49,729 bases of DNA from Clostridia bacterium (GCA_017414535.1 JAFQMA010000004.1:1-49729); one strand, 5' to 3'; numbered from the stretch's first letter, positions 17,128 through 25,219 are shown. Numbers and translations: made by a program. The notes: generated by a model from the letters alone, not told the origin.

Positions 17128-17174
17128 GGCCCTCTCCCTACCTCCGTTTTCTGAAAATTTTAGGTATTCATACT

Positions 17175-17203
17175 ATTCTATCACAAGTTTTTCTATTTTT
17201 CAA
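17175..17203 (-). promoter_or_regulatory. Sigma-A promoter of the topB operon
   Basis: On the minus strand TTGAAA (17,198-17,203), 17-nt spacer, TAGAAT (17,175-17,180). It lies 9 bp from the divergent promoter of the DUF1934-nadE unit. Confidence 0.85.
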
Positions 17204-17211
17204 CCGCTTCC

Positions 17212-17240
17212 TTGACGGGGCGGGGAAAATATGGTATCAT
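17212..17240 (+). promoter_or_regulatory. Sigma-A promoter of DUF1934-nadE
   Basis: TTGACG (17,212-17,217), 17-nt spacer, TATCAT (17,235-17,240). Confidence 0.85.
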
Positions 17241-17267
17241 GCAAAGAACGAAAAGGGAGGAGAAGCC

Positions 17268-17786
17268 ATGAAAAAGACCTGTCGAATCGACGTGACCAGC
17301 ACCCGTTATTTTCACGTGGCGGATAAACTTCCCTCTTTCTGCTTCGAAGAGGAGGAATGGGAGGACGGCGAGGCGGACGACTACGGGGTGAACGAGGATT
17401 TCCCCGTGAAGAGCTCCTCCACCAGCACCCTCACCGCCTACGGCCTCTTCACCCGTGAGAAGGATGGCTCCTGGCGCGTCTCCTACGAGGATTCGGAGAT
17501 CACGGGGATGAAGGGGTGCATGACCACCTTTTGCCTTGCTCCCACGGGGATGCTCATTCTTCTGCGCCGCGGTGAGCTGCGCACCTGCATGGCCTTCGAA
17601 CGAGGCGCCCGTCATCTGTGCGATTACGGCACGGAGAACGGTTTTCCTCCCGTGGTCGTGCATACCCACCGCCTGGAGAGCGATCTGAACGAGGCGGGGG
17701 GAAGGCTTTTTGTGGAGTACTCCTTGGAGATCCGCGGTACGCGGGCGGAGCATAACGAATTACTGATTGAAATTACGGCGAGGTAG
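17268..17786 (+). CDS. DUF1934 (YwiB-like) beta-barrel protein
   Basis: A 172-residue soluble protein. The second half has the DUF1934 pattern: a YEDSEITGMKGCMTTF stretch, LRRGELRTCMAFERGARHLCDYGTENG, and a C-terminal strand pair GGRLFVEYSLEI...HNELLIEIT. Bacillus YwiB belongs to this lipocalin-like family, whose role is unknown. The N-terminal 60 residues are unusually acidic (EEEEWEDGEADD) and rich in Ser/Thr. A GGGAGGAG site lies upstream of the ATG. The gene is followed 2 bp later by nadE, so the two are cotranscribed. Confidence 0.82.
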   Translation: MKKTCRIDVTSTRYFHVADKLPSFCFEEEEWEDGEADDYGVNEDFPVKSSSTSTLTAYGLFTREKDGSWRVSYEDSEITGMKGCMTTFCLAPTGMLILLRRGELRTCMAFERGARHLCDYGTENGFPPVVVHTHRLESDLNEAGGRLFVEYSLEIRGTRAEHNELLIEITAR

Positions 17787-17788
17787 CG

Positions 17789-18535
17789 ATGAGAGATTAT
17801 AAAAAAGAAACGGAAATGAGAGTGGCCTTTATTCGCGCCCAGCTGGAGCAGAGCGGTGCCCGCGGCATCGTATTCGGAAATTCCGGCGGTAAGGACTGCG
17901 CTCTGGTGGGGATCCTTTGCAAAATGGCCTGTGAGAATACGGTCAGCGTGATGCTGCCCTGTAGCTCTTCGGTCAATTTCGGCAAGGATCTGGCCGATGC
18001 CCGCGCCTTGTGCGAGTCCTTTGGAATTGAAAACCGCATGGTGGATCTGACCCGCGTCAAGGAGGCGCTTCTTGCAGCACTGGAGGAGGCCGCGACCCTG
18101 AACGATGCCGCCCTGACCAATATCGCGCCCCGTCTGCGCATGACCACCCTTTATGCCATCGGTGCCGCTGAGGGACGTCTGGTAGCGGGCACGGGCAACC
18201 GCAGTGAGCGTTATATGGGCTACTTTACCAAGTGGGGCGACGGGGGACACGATTTCAACCCCATTTCCGATCTGACCGTCACGGAGGTCTATGAATTTCT
18301 CCGCCATTTGGGCGCGCCTTCTTCCATCATTGAAAAGGCTCCCTCTGCAGGGCTTTACGAGGGGCAGACCGACGAGCAGGATATGGGCGTGACCTACCGT
18401 GCCGTGGATGAATACATCCTCTGCGGCACCGCGACTGACGCCGACCGCGCCGTCATCGACCGTTATCACGCCCGCTCCCTGCACAAGCTCCGTCCCATTC
18501 CCACCTTCGAGGCTTGGCAGAAGGCGCAGGAATAG
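17789..18535 (+). CDS. nadE: NH3-dependent NAD+ synthetase
   Basis: Last step of NAD synthesis: nicotinate adenine dinucleotide plus ammonia and ATP gives NAD+. The 248-residue protein has the PP-loop SGGKDC at 32-37 (the usual last residue is Ser; here it is Cys), then GTGNRSE, TKWGDGG and the PSAGLYEGQTDEQDMG substrate motif. It lacks the N-terminal glutaminase domain, so it uses free ammonia. It starts 2 bp after the DUF1934 stop and probably depends on that gene's promoter. A type A repeat begins about 20 bp after its stop codon. Confidence 0.92.
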   Translation: MRDYKKETEMRVAFIRAQLEQSGARGIVFGNSGGKDCALVGILCKMACENTVSVMLPCSSSVNFGKDLADARALCESFGIENRMVDLTRVKEALLAALEEAATLNDAALTNIAPRLRMTTLYAIGAAEGRLVAGTGNRSERYMGYFTKWGDGGHDFNPISDLTVTEVYEFLRHLGAPSSIIEKAPSAGLYEGQTDEQDMGVTYRAVDEYILCGTATDADRAVIDRYHARSLHKLRPIPTFEAWQKAQE

Positions 18536-18558
18536 TTTTTTCTTGGGAGGAACTTTTT

Positions 18559-18620
18559 TACGGGGGAGGACCTTTTGCAAAAGGTCTCTCCCCCGTACCC
18601 CCTCCCCAAAATCCTTTAAT
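18559..18620 (+). repeat. Type A hairpin repeat, copy 6
   Basis: Intact copy just after the nadE stop, oriented with its hairpin towards the gene. It forms the left end of a 1.86-kb segment whose right end is copy 7. Confidence 0.9.
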
Positions 18621-18638
18621 TTTTATATTGTTATACAA

Positions 18639-18697
18639 AAAAGAGGCCTTTCCGAAATTCGGAAAGGCTTCCTTCACGTTTGCGAAGCAAACACTAT
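18639..18697 (-). terminator. Hairpin pair ending the lipoprotein transcript
   Basis: On the minus strand a GTTTGC/GCAAAC hairpin is followed by GCCTTTCCG/CGGAAAGGC and CCTCTTTTTT. It lies just after the lipoprotein stop at 18,712 and resembles the 3' end of the type F cassettes. Confidence 0.7.
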
Positions 18698-18711
18698 CAT
18701 TCGCTTTTTCG

Positions 18712-19617
18712 TTATTGCTTTGATCCATTCAAATAGAGAGTAACGTCCTCTTTGCTATTGACTTTGATTTCCCCTTCGGGCGCAATGAGAATATTCCAAT
18801 ATTCCATATCGGCGCTGCCTCCCCCGGGAGATATGGTGTGAATACCGATGGAAAGCGTTCCGTCGGCATTTTGTCTTACAAAATCCGTCACGTGTCGATA
18901 GCTTCCGCTTCCTTCTACCACTCTCACAAGAATCAGTGTGTGTTCCTGAAAATAGGCATCGTTATAAAGGTCAAGCTCATCCGTTGCGGTTTCGCAAAGC
19001 TGCTTTAATTCGGCCGCGGAGCGGATGACCTTGACAGCGGGAAGAAGCTGCCTGTTGCTGCTGACATAATGCGCCGTAAAGGGAATTTCCTTTGGTTTTT
19101 CCGCTTCGGTTTTGGGCGGCATGCCCGTTACCGTGAAATCACACCAAACGGTAGCGGTTGCTCTTTCTTCGGAGTCTGCTTTTTTGAAGTAGCACGTTGT
19201 GGAAAAACGGTATTTGCCGTTTTCAAAGCGGTCGAACATATCAGTTAAAACAAAAATGCGTTGCAGATCTTCATCTTGATTCCATGTGTGATCCCAGTTC
19301 TCCGGAACGTCAAATTTTATAAAATCTTCCCAGGTGCCGTTGACCGATTTTTGAACGGTATAGGCGGACATGAAATAGCCGGAGAGAGAAGGAGTGAAGA
19401 CCGGGGCAAAGATCGCTTCTTCCTTTGACCATGCGATTGTTTCCAACCGCATCATAACGCCTTCCGCCGTGGAGCCGCTTTCCCCGATCTCGATGGCGGG
19501 GGTCTCGGGCGGGGCGGTTTCAGGCGCGGTGGCGGTAGCCTGCGGCGTTTGACCGCAGGCGAAAAGGGAGGGCAGCAGTAAGATCCCCACTAAGAATAAG
19601 GTCAAAATTCGTTTCAT
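18712..19617 (-). CDS. Predicted lipoprotein, possible Ig-like N-domain
   Basis: A 301-residue secreted lipoprotein. The signal peptide ends in LFAC, with the lipidated Cys at 21, followed by a Thr/Pro/Glu linker to about residue 45. Residues of about 50-165 are beta-rich (YTVQKSVNGTWEDF, GKYRFSTTCYFKKAD) and resemble bacterial Ig-like domains of Firmicutes surface proteins; the C-terminal part (HTLILVRVVEGSGSYRHV) is a second small domain, possibly PrcB-like. Both domain calls are tentative. The coding sequence is visibly richer in A and T than its neighbours. It has its own near-perfect promoter and a long structured leader containing a terminator hairpin, and it lies between inverted type A repeats. 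Confidence 0.75.
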   Translation of the reverse strand: MKRILTLFLVGILLLPSLFACGQTPQATATAPETAPPETPAIEIGESGSTAEGVMMRLETIAWSKEEAIFAPVFTPSLSGYFMSAYTVQKSVNGTWEDFIKFDVPENWDHTWNQDEDLQRIFVLTDMFDRFENGKYRFSTTCYFKKADSEERATATVWCDFTVTGMPPKTEAEKPKEIPFTAHYVSSNRQLLPAVKVIRSAAELKQLCETATDELDLYNDAYFQEHTLILVRVVEGSGSYRHVTDFVRQNADGTLSIGIHTISPGGGSADMEYWNILIAPEGEIKVNSKEDVTLYLNGSKQ

Positions 19618-19635
19618 ACTGTGTCCTCCTTTCTA

Positions 19636-19736
19636 AAAAGAGAAAAAAGCCCGCAGCATTCCGCTACGGGCGTTCATCCTTTGATCTGCGTTCTCGACGG
19701 CAGGATGAAGAAACCCCGTTGCGAGAAGCTATCTGT
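19636..19736 (-). promoter_or_regulatory. Structured 5' leader with attenuator-like terminator
   Basis: Between the promoter and the lipoprotein start, the minus-strand RNA can form GCCCGTAGC/GCTGCGGGC followed by TTTTTT (19,643-19,671), an intrinsic terminator ahead of the ribosome binding site. Upstream, TTCTCG pairs with CGAGAA, and TTCATCC pairs with GGATGAA, in interlocked order (a possible pseudoknot). The second pair abuts the terminator. A 14-codon frame (ATGAACGCCCGT...) runs through the terminator to a TAG just before the ribosome binding site. I recognise no known riboswitch class. Confidence 0.6.
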
Positions 19737-19742
19737 ACTCTG

Positions 19743-19771
19743 ATTTTACCACAGCGATATGTGAATGTCAA
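19743..19771 (-). promoter_or_regulatory. Strong sigma-A promoter of the lipoprotein gene
   Basis: On the minus strand TTGACA (19,766-19,771), 17-nt spacer, TAAAAT (19,743-19,748). Confidence 0.88.
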
Positions 19772-19963
19772 GGATTTGTCACATTTTTTGTTCAGGGGAT
19801 GAAGTTGCCTTCAGACGTTGTAGGGGCAAGCTTCGTTCGCCCGCCCTGCGGCACAATTTGCAATAATCTCGCACCCATCCATTCGCTTGCGGCGCACCCC
19901 ATCGCGGCGGCGCGTGACCCTTTGTAGCAGAATTTGATCTTATCCATCCAGCCGCGCATAGCC

Positions 19964-20097
19964 TCCCGACCAGAGGGAGGGGGACCACGGATGTGGTGGA
20001 AGGAGCCTGCGCGTGTAGCAATATAGCACTACGCCCCTTCGTGCGCGTGCTCCTTCAGTCACCTTCGGTGACAGCTCCCTCCCGGAGGGAGCCTCCG
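19964..20097 (+). repeat. Type E repeat, copy 2
   Basis: Matches 2500-2637 over most of its length. At its end GTCACCTTCGGTGAC and CTCCCTCCCGGAGGGAG form clean hairpins that are partly lost in copy 1. Confidence 0.85.
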
Positions 20098-20296
20098 TTC
20101 TCCCAAACTGTTTTATGACAGAAAGGAGCAAGGAATAAGTTTGGTGCGTTGCGGGCGAACGCAGTTCGCCCCTACAACGGTGCATGGTAACGGCATGATA
20201 CAGGAAGATGCAAAGCAAGCCTTGTTTTGTGGCGGCGGGAGCGAGCCCCCGCCCTACAGCGGCACTCGTTTTGTAACAATTGTGCTTCAATGATAA

Positions 20297-20418
20297 AACC
20301 AAAGGTTTTTGGGGAGGGGGTTCGGGGGAGATCCATGGCGACCTCATCCGTCACGGCTTTGCCGTGCCACCTTCCCCCACCGGGGAAGGCTTCTTTTTGC
20401 AAAAGGTCCTCCCCCGTA
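20297..20418 (-). repeat. Type A repeat, copy 7, with nested insert
   Basis: The outer parts match the usual type A element, but one arm of the hairpin is replaced by about 63 bp (20,330-20,392) starting ATCCATGGCGACC and ending GGGGAAGGCTTC. The same insert occurs in copies 10 and 12. It is the inverted partner of copy 6. Confidence 0.85.
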
Positions 20419-20483
20419 AAAAATATCAATAAATCCAAAAAACAAAAAAAGAGGCCTTTCCGAAATTCGGAAAGGCTTCCTTC

Positions 20484-20573
20484 ACGTTTGCGAAGCAAAT
20501 ATTTCACTTTGCCGTAAGGCAAAATTTCATCCGCACAGCGGATTTCACCGAGCCGCAGGCTCGATTTCATTGA
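20484..20573 (-). repeat. Type F hairpin array, copy 1
   Basis: On the minus strand, straight after a terminator T tract: four hairpins (GAGCC/GGCTC, CCGC/GCGG, TTTGCC/GGCAAA, ATTTGC/GCAAAC) separated by ATGAAAT or GTGAAAT. Confidence 0.85.
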
Positions 20574-20604
20574 AAAAAGACCTTGATTTTTCAAGGTCTT
20601 TTTT
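20573..20604. terminator. Bidirectional terminator after the SGNH hydrolase-DUF1292 unit
   Basis: AAAAAA, GACCTTGA, TTTT loop, TCAAGGTC, TTTTTT. It would end the minus-strand transcript leaving the DUF1292 gene. Confidence 0.85.
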
Positions 20605-20795
20605 CTAACCCGCCCGACCGTGTGAAGGGAAATGAAAACCCCACTAGCCAAGGGGCGGTGCCCTCTCTCTAACTTCTGTGCTACCAGCTTACCCGGGGGG
20701 AGGGCGAGGTCTGCAGCCGTTTCGAGAAGTCGGACTCCAAATTCATTTTGTAGGTTCCTTGTCGCCTTCATCACGCGAGGGGCAGGCGGGGGGAC

Positions 20796-21101
20796 TTATT
20801 TTTCCTCGGCGGTCTCGTCCAGATCGTATTCTTCCATCATTTCGTTGTCGAATGCGTCTGCCACCTTGTCGAATTCATCGTCGTCATCGATGGTGATGAG
20901 TACCTCTTCGCCGTTTTCCTCAATGGCCTTCAGCACGATGTACTCGTCCTCGTCGCCCTCTACGGGTGCCAGGGCAAAATAATCGTTGCCGTCCATTTGA
21001 AGGGTACCGATAATGTCAAATTCGCGCTCCACGCCCTCCTCGTCGGTCAGGGTCACGCGATCGGGCTCCAGATCCATTTCCTGCAGTTCTTTTTCGCTCA
21101 T
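20796..21101 (-). CDS. DUF1292 family protein (YrzB-like)
   Basis: A 101-residue, very acidic soluble protein. DUF1292 proteins have a short conserved core of beta strands, visible here as RVTLTDEEGVEREFDIIGTL..YFALAPVE..DEYIVLKAIEENGEEVLITIDDDDEFDKVADAF. The family is common in Firmicutes (yrzB sits next to the YrzL-RuvX genes in Bacillus), but the function is unknown; here it is away from those genes. The start chosen is the ATG at 21,101, with GAGAGGG upstream, rather than the ATG at 21,122. It lies about 60 bp after the SGNH hydrolase gene and probably shares its transcript. Confidence 0.88.
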   Translation of the reverse strand: MSEKELQEMDLEPDRVTLTDEEGVEREFDIIGTLQMDGNDYFALAPVEGDEDEYIVLKAIEENGEEVLITIDDDDEFDKVADAFDNEMMEEYDLDETAEEK

Positions 21102-21162
21102 TGAAATTTCCCTCTCTTTCATTTTTCTCTATGGCAAACGGAAAGCTCCGCTTGGGGTCGAA

Positions 21163-22299
21163 TTACTGTTCCAAAAAGGCGCGGAAGGGTGCCTCCAGCG
21201 CTTCTGCCCAAAGGCTGCAGCCCTCCGCATTGGGATGGTCGCTGTAGCGGGCCTTCTGGGGGAAGTCGGGGCCCTTACCCAGCACGGGGGTGGTATCAAA
21301 CACACCGTCGGCCACGTTCTTCAGCTCCTCCGTAATGAAGCGCACCGTCTCCAACCATACGGCGTGGTGGGAGAAGACGTAATTAAAGGGCGGCGGGGTC
21401 TGCACGAATACCTTGATACCAAGGGCCTTTAGGGCCTGTACGGTGTGAAGAAGATTGTCCTTCAGCTCTGTGGCGGTATAGCCCTGCAGAATATCGTTCA
21501 CGCCGAAGCAGAGGGCAACGCAGTCTGCCTGCTTCGCCTTAAAGAACCAGCTGCCCTCGGCGGCGGCATCGTCCGCTCTGCCCCAGCCCAGACCCAGATT
21601 CCAGTAGGAATTTTCCTCGGGGAGCTTTTCCGTCAGGCGCGCCGTCCAATGGGCGTAGGCGTTATTGGGGGTGCCGATGCCCTGGGTGATGGAATCGCCC
21701 CAGAATACCACCCGCTTTGCCACGGGTGCGTCACAGCCGATCATGGAGGGCACGGGCATCTGCACGTCGTAGACGAAGCCCGCGTCGGTCTTATTGTAAA
21801 TAGGCATGAGGGTCTGCTGGTGACAGGGCAGATCCGTTCCCAGGTAGGTCATTTCCAGACAGAGATATTCGCCCTTTTGGAAGGAGAGCTTGACGGGATC
21901 GGTGGTGAAAAATTCACCGGGGGCCACGTCCTTTTGCTCCTTGCCGTCGAAGCGGATCTTCTGCCAGCCTTCGGTGATGATATCGCATTTCTCACCCGCG
22001 TCCCCTACGGTCATCTCCTCCACCTTGCCCTCGGGAATGCTGCGGCATAGGCCGATGCGGCAGGAAAGGATCTGCCAGGAATCGCACAGCATCCCGCGGC
22101 GGGAAAAGGCGCCGTCGGAAAAGGTGGAATCCACGGAGTTGGAGAACAGCAGGGAATATTGATGCTCGCCTGCTCTGTCGATACGGAAGAACACGCGTCC
22201 CGTGCGGGGAGTCACCCCGTCCGCCTTAAAGTGGTACTGATTGGCGGAGCCTGCAATGGAGGCGGAGCGGAAGCGTGCAAAATATTCGTTTAAGTTCAT
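21163..22299 (-). CDS. SGNH/GDSL family hydrolase
   Basis: A 378-residue probable esterase or deacylase. Residues 1 to about 185 form a beta-rich N-terminal domain, and residues of about 190-378 form the SGNH domain: block I FWGDSITQG with nucleophile S203, GLGWG near 236-240, block III GVND with N269, and block V SDHPN with D354 and H355. The two-domain layout is like carbohydrate esterases of the SGNH clan that remove acyl groups from polysaccharides. No signal peptide is visible, so the protein is probably cytosolic. It has its own promoter in the short gap after thrC, and GAGGAG precedes the ATG. Confidence 0.88.
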   Translation of the reverse strand: MNLNEYFARFRSASIAGSANQYHFKADGVTPRTGRVFFRIDRAGEHQYSLLFSNSVDSTFSDGAFSRRGMLCDSWQILSCRIGLCRSIPEGKVEEMTVGDAGEKCDIITEGWQKIRFDGKEQKDVAPGEFFTTDPVKLSFQKGEYLCLEMTYLGTDLPCHQQTLMPIYNKTDAGFVYDVQMPVPSMIGCDAPVAKRVVFWGDSITQGIGTPNNAYAHWTARLTEKLPEENSYWNLGLGWGRADDAAAEGSWFFKAKQADCVALCFGVNDILQGYTATELKDNLLHTVQALKALGIKVFVQTPPPFNYVFSHHAVWLETVRFITEELKNVADGVFDTTPVLGKGPDFPQKARYSDHPNAEGCSLWAEALEAPFRAFLEQ

Positions 22300-22362
22300 G
22301 ATAGCTCCTCTGTGCCGCGAAAAATGGGAAAAGCTGCGATGCGGCGCTGGTTTTTCGTCTTT

Positions 22363-22391
22363 ATTGTAACGGAAAGGAGTGCCTTCGTCAA
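22363..22391 (-). promoter_or_regulatory. Sigma-A promoter of the SGNH hydrolase gene
   Basis: On the minus strand TTGACG (22,386-22,391), 17-nt spacer, TACAAT (22,363-22,368). The -35 box begins 11 bp after the thrC stop. Confidence 0.85.
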
Positions 22392-22401
22392 GAGGCTTCT
22401 C

Positions 22402-23880
22402 TTATGCCTTGACCTTTTCCAGCACGAAATCGGCCATGGCGCTCTTCGCGATGACGCCGCTGTGGCGCTCGGGCAGGGAGGAAAGCTCCGCCAGGGAGGG
22501 AGGAATGGCAAGACCCGACAGGCGGGACAGCTTCTCCAGAAGGGCAAATTCCTCCTCGTCGGCACTTTCTCCGATGGAGCGGAGCACGGGTGCGGAGAAT
22601 TTAAAGGGGCTGGCGGTGGAAAGCACGACCACGGGGCAGTCTCTCTCCTCCTCCCTTTGGAACTGCTCGGCGCAGTGCCATGCCACGGCGGTATGGGGAT
22701 CCATGAGATAGCCGTTTTCCCTCCAGACGCGGCCGATGGCGTCGGCACCGCCCTCATCGTCGGTGCAGTAGCCGCTGAAGAATTCGCAAATGCCGTTTAA
22801 AAGCTTGGGCTTCACCAGGTAGACGCCCTTTTCGGACAGAGCCTTCATGTAGCGGGCTACCTCCTCGGCACCGCCCTCGGCCATCAGGAAGAGAAGGCGC
22901 TCGAGATTGCTGGAAACGAGGATGTCCATGGAGGGCGAATCGGTCTTGAAGAATTCGCGGCGCTTATCGTAGGTTCCGGTGCGGATAAAGTCGCACAGTA
23001 CGTTGTTTTTATTGGAGGCACAGACCAGCTTTCCTACGGGCAGACCCATGAGCAGGGCAAAGTAGCCCGCTAAGATATCGCCGAAGTTGCCCGTGGGAAC
23101 GACGAAATCCACCTTGTCGCCCCAAGTGATGCGACCCTGACGGAGCAGGTCGCCGTAGGCCTTGAAGTAATAGACGATCTGGGGAGCGAGGCGGCCGATG
23201 TTGATGGAATTGGCACTGGAAAGGCGGGCGCCCGTGCCCTTCATGGTGCCGTTCTTTGCAAAGTCTCCGAAAATGGCCTTGACACCCGTCTGGGCATCGT
23301 CAAAATTACCCTCAATGGCGGAAACGAAGGTGTTTTCGCCACGCTGGGTCACCATCTGTGCGCGCTGAACGCGGCTGACGCCGCCGTTGGGATAGAACAC
23401 CAGGATCTTGGTACCCTCCACGTCCTGAAAGCCCTGTAGGGCGGCCTTGCCCGTGTCACCGCTGGTGGCGGTGAGAATGACGATCTCGTCGGTCACTTGG
23501 CACTTCTCGCGGCTCTTGCCCATGAGATGGGGCAGTACGGAAAGGGCCACGTCCTTGAAGGCGCAGGTGGGGCCGCGGAACAGCTCCAGCACGTATTTAT
23601 CGCCCACGGGAACGGTGGGGGTCAGATCCTCCGCATCGAATTTGCCCGTGTAGGCATCCCGCACGATCTTCTCGATCTCCTCGCGGCTGAAATCGGGGAA
23701 CAGGGCAAAAAGCACCTCGGCGGCAATGCCGAAAAAGTCCTTTTTCACCGTTTCCTCGGCACAGAAGGTGGGAAATTCCATCTTCTCGGGCACGTACAGG
23801 CCGCCGTCGGGGGCAATGCCTGCCAGAACGGCCTCGGCGGGCGTAGCGGTAAGGTCGGAGCGGGTTGAGCGGTAGATCAT
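22402..23880 (-). CDS. thrC: Threonine synthase
   Basis: PLP enzyme converting O-phosphohomoserine to threonine. From the ATG at 23,880 the protein has 492 residues, the size of the longer bacterial type. It begins MIYRSTR, carries the PLP lysine K109 in CAFKD, then LTATSGDTGKAALQGF, the phosphate-binding NGGVSRVQRAQM region, and SSANSINIGRLAPQIVYY. An upstream in-frame ATG at 23,916 has no ribosome binding site and is rejected. It is transcribed divergently from homoserine dehydrogenase, the enzyme two steps earlier, with 160 bp between their starts. A possible TTGAAT/TATTGT promoter at 17-nt spacing is weaker than others in the window. Confidence 0.94.
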   Translation of the reverse strand: MIYRSTRSDLTATPAEAVLAGIAPDGGLYVPEKMEFPTFCAEETVKKDFFGIAAEVLFALFPDFSREEIEKIVRDAYTGKFDAEDLTPTVPVGDKYVLELFRGPTCAFKDVALSVLPHLMGKSREKCQVTDEIVILTATSGDTGKAALQGFQDVEGTKILVFYPNGGVSRVQRAQMVTQRGENTFVSAIEGNFDDAQTGVKAIFGDFAKNGTMKGTGARLSSANSINIGRLAPQIVYYFKAYGDLLRQGRITWGDKVDFVVPTGNFGDILAGYFALLMGLPVGKLVCASNKNNVLCDFIRTGTYDKRREFFKTDSPSMDILVSSNLERLLFLMAEGGAEEVARYMKALSEKGVYLVKPKLLNGICEFFSGYCTDDEGGADAIGRVWRENGYLMDPHTAVAWHCAEQFQREEERDCPVVVLSTASPFKFSAPVLRSIGESADEEEFALLEKLSRLSGLAIPPSLAELSSLPERHSGVIAKSAMADFVLEKVKA

Positions 23881-24040
23881 GGTTTTTCTCGTCCTTTTTG
23901 ATTTTATTCTTGACATTTTCAGGATTTTATGTTACCTATTACAATATACCATTTTTTAAAAAAATTCAAGGGTATTGCTGAAAAAAGATGAAATGCAGGC
24001 GCTTTTCCTTGGGAGAAGGCCTGAAAAATAAGGAGTTAGT

Positions 24041-25192
24041 ATGAAGATCGCACTGTTCGGTTTCGGTACCGTAGGCAAGGGTGCCTACGATATTCTTATG
24101 GCAAGAGAGGATATGCACGTCAAATACGTGCTGGATAAAAGAGAGCTGCCCGAGGTCACGGAGAGCATTGTGACGAGCAACCTCGATCAGATCCTGTCCG
24201 ACCCCGAGGTGGAGACCGTCATCGAGCTGATCGGTGGTCTGCACCCCGCTTACGAATTCGTTAAGGCCGCCCTGGAGGCAGGCAAGAACGTGGTCTCCGC
24301 CAATAAGCTGCTCATCAGCCTCCATTACGAGGAGCTGGTGGGACTGGCTCGCGAGAAGGGCGTTTCCTTCCGCTTTACTGCAGCCGCAGGCGGCGGTATT
24401 CCTTGGCTGGTGAACCTGCAGAGAGCCGCAAGACTGACCCGTCTTTCCTCCGTTTCCGGTATTATGAACGGCACCACCAACTATATTCTGGATGCCATGC
24501 AGACCCTGGAGCAGGATTTTGACGTAGCTTTGGCCGAGGCGCAGAGACTTGGCTTTGCCGAGGCCGATCCCTCCTCCGATATCGACGGCTTGGATACCCG
24601 TCACAAGACCACCCTGTCCGCCAACGTGGCCTTCGGTGTGGCCCTGGACGATGAGAAGGTGGACGCCTTCGGTATCCGCTACGTAAAGAAGTGCGATATT
24701 GACGCCGCCGTGGCCAAGGGCTATTGCTTAAAGCTTATCGGCAGAGCCTGCCGCGTGGGTGAGGGTGACGCCGTGGCCGCCTTTGTGGAGCCTACCATGG
24801 TTCCTGCCGAGACGCCCGCAGGCAATATTCACGGCTGTGACAACATTATCACCTTCGAGGGCGAGTACATCGGCAAGACCCATTTCGTGGGCGCCGGCGC
24901 CGGCCGCTATCCCACGGGTTATGCCGTAGCGCAGGACGTACTGGACATTGCCGAGGGCAAGGCAGGTCTTTACAACGAGGGCATGGCTGCACAGAGCATT
25001 GCCAACGAGAGCGAGTGCCACCCCTACTACGTGCGCGGCGATCTGTCCGATCCCTTCTTTGCCGCCTTGGAAAAGACCCCCTTCGGCGACGGCTTCAAGA
25101 CCGAGCCCGCCACCGTTCGTGCCATGCACGACGCGGCCGCCCGCACCCTCGCCGCAGGCAAGGATATTTTCATCGCAGGATTTATGATGTAA
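24041..25192 (+). CDS. hom: Homoserine dehydrogenase
   Basis: NAD(P)H-dependent reduction of aspartate semialdehyde to homoserine for threonine and methionine synthesis. The 383-residue protein has the Rossmann start IALFGFGTVGKGAYD (3-17), VVSANKLL, the GIMNGTTNYIL signature and the active-site region FAEADPSSDIDGLDTRHK. It lacks the C-terminal ACT domain of many bacterial enzymes (usually 420-440 residues), so feedback inhibition through that domain is unlikely. AAGGAG precedes the ATG. A terminator follows the stop at once. Confidence 0.94.
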   Translation: MKIALFGFGTVGKGAYDILMAREDMHVKYVLDKRELPEVTESIVTSNLDQILSDPEVETVIELIGGLHPAYEFVKAALEAGKNVVSANKLLISLHYEELVGLAREKGVSFRFTAAAGGGIPWLVNLQRAARLTRLSSVSGIMNGTTNYILDAMQTLEQDFDVALAEAQRLGFAEADPSSDIDGLDTRHKTTLSANVAFGVALDDEKVDAFGIRYVKKCDIDAAVAKGYCLKLIGRACRVGEGDAVAAFVEPTMVPAETPAGNIHGCDNIITFEGEYIGKTHFVGAGAGRYPTGYAVAQDVLDIAEGKAGLYNEGMAAQSIANESECHPYYVRGDLSDPFFAALEKTPFGDGFKTEPATVRAMHDAAARTLAAGKDIFIAGFMM

Positions 25193-25219
25193 AAAAAGGA
25201 GCCGAAAGGCTCCTTTTTT
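25191..25219 (+). terminator. Terminator of hom
   Basis: AAAAAAA, GGAGCC, GAAA loop, GGCTCC, TTTTTT, starting inside the hom stop codon. A type F-like hairpin array follows immediately. Confidence 0.9.

Larger units (their letters stand above)
19772..20795. repeat. Intergenic repeat mosaic
   Basis: No gene is supported. In order it holds GTAGGGGC-type and GGATGGGTG segments (19,818-19,905), a type E repeat (19,964-20,097), a GCGGGCGAAC...GTTCGCCC palindrome (20,151-20,172), a GGCGGGAGC...CCCGCC palindrome (about 20,232-20,253), an interrupted type A repeat (20,297-20,418), a hairpin near 20,450-20,475, a type F array (20,484-20,573) and a terminator. The stretch 20,605-20,795 after the terminator is unassigned. 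Confidence 0.75.

Noticed and set aside
20172-20774. A 200-codon frame on the minus strand
   Set aside because: Spans a terminator, a type F array and a type A repeat; the translation simply reflects these repeats. Only 20,605-20,774 is non-repeat, and it has no ribosome binding site.
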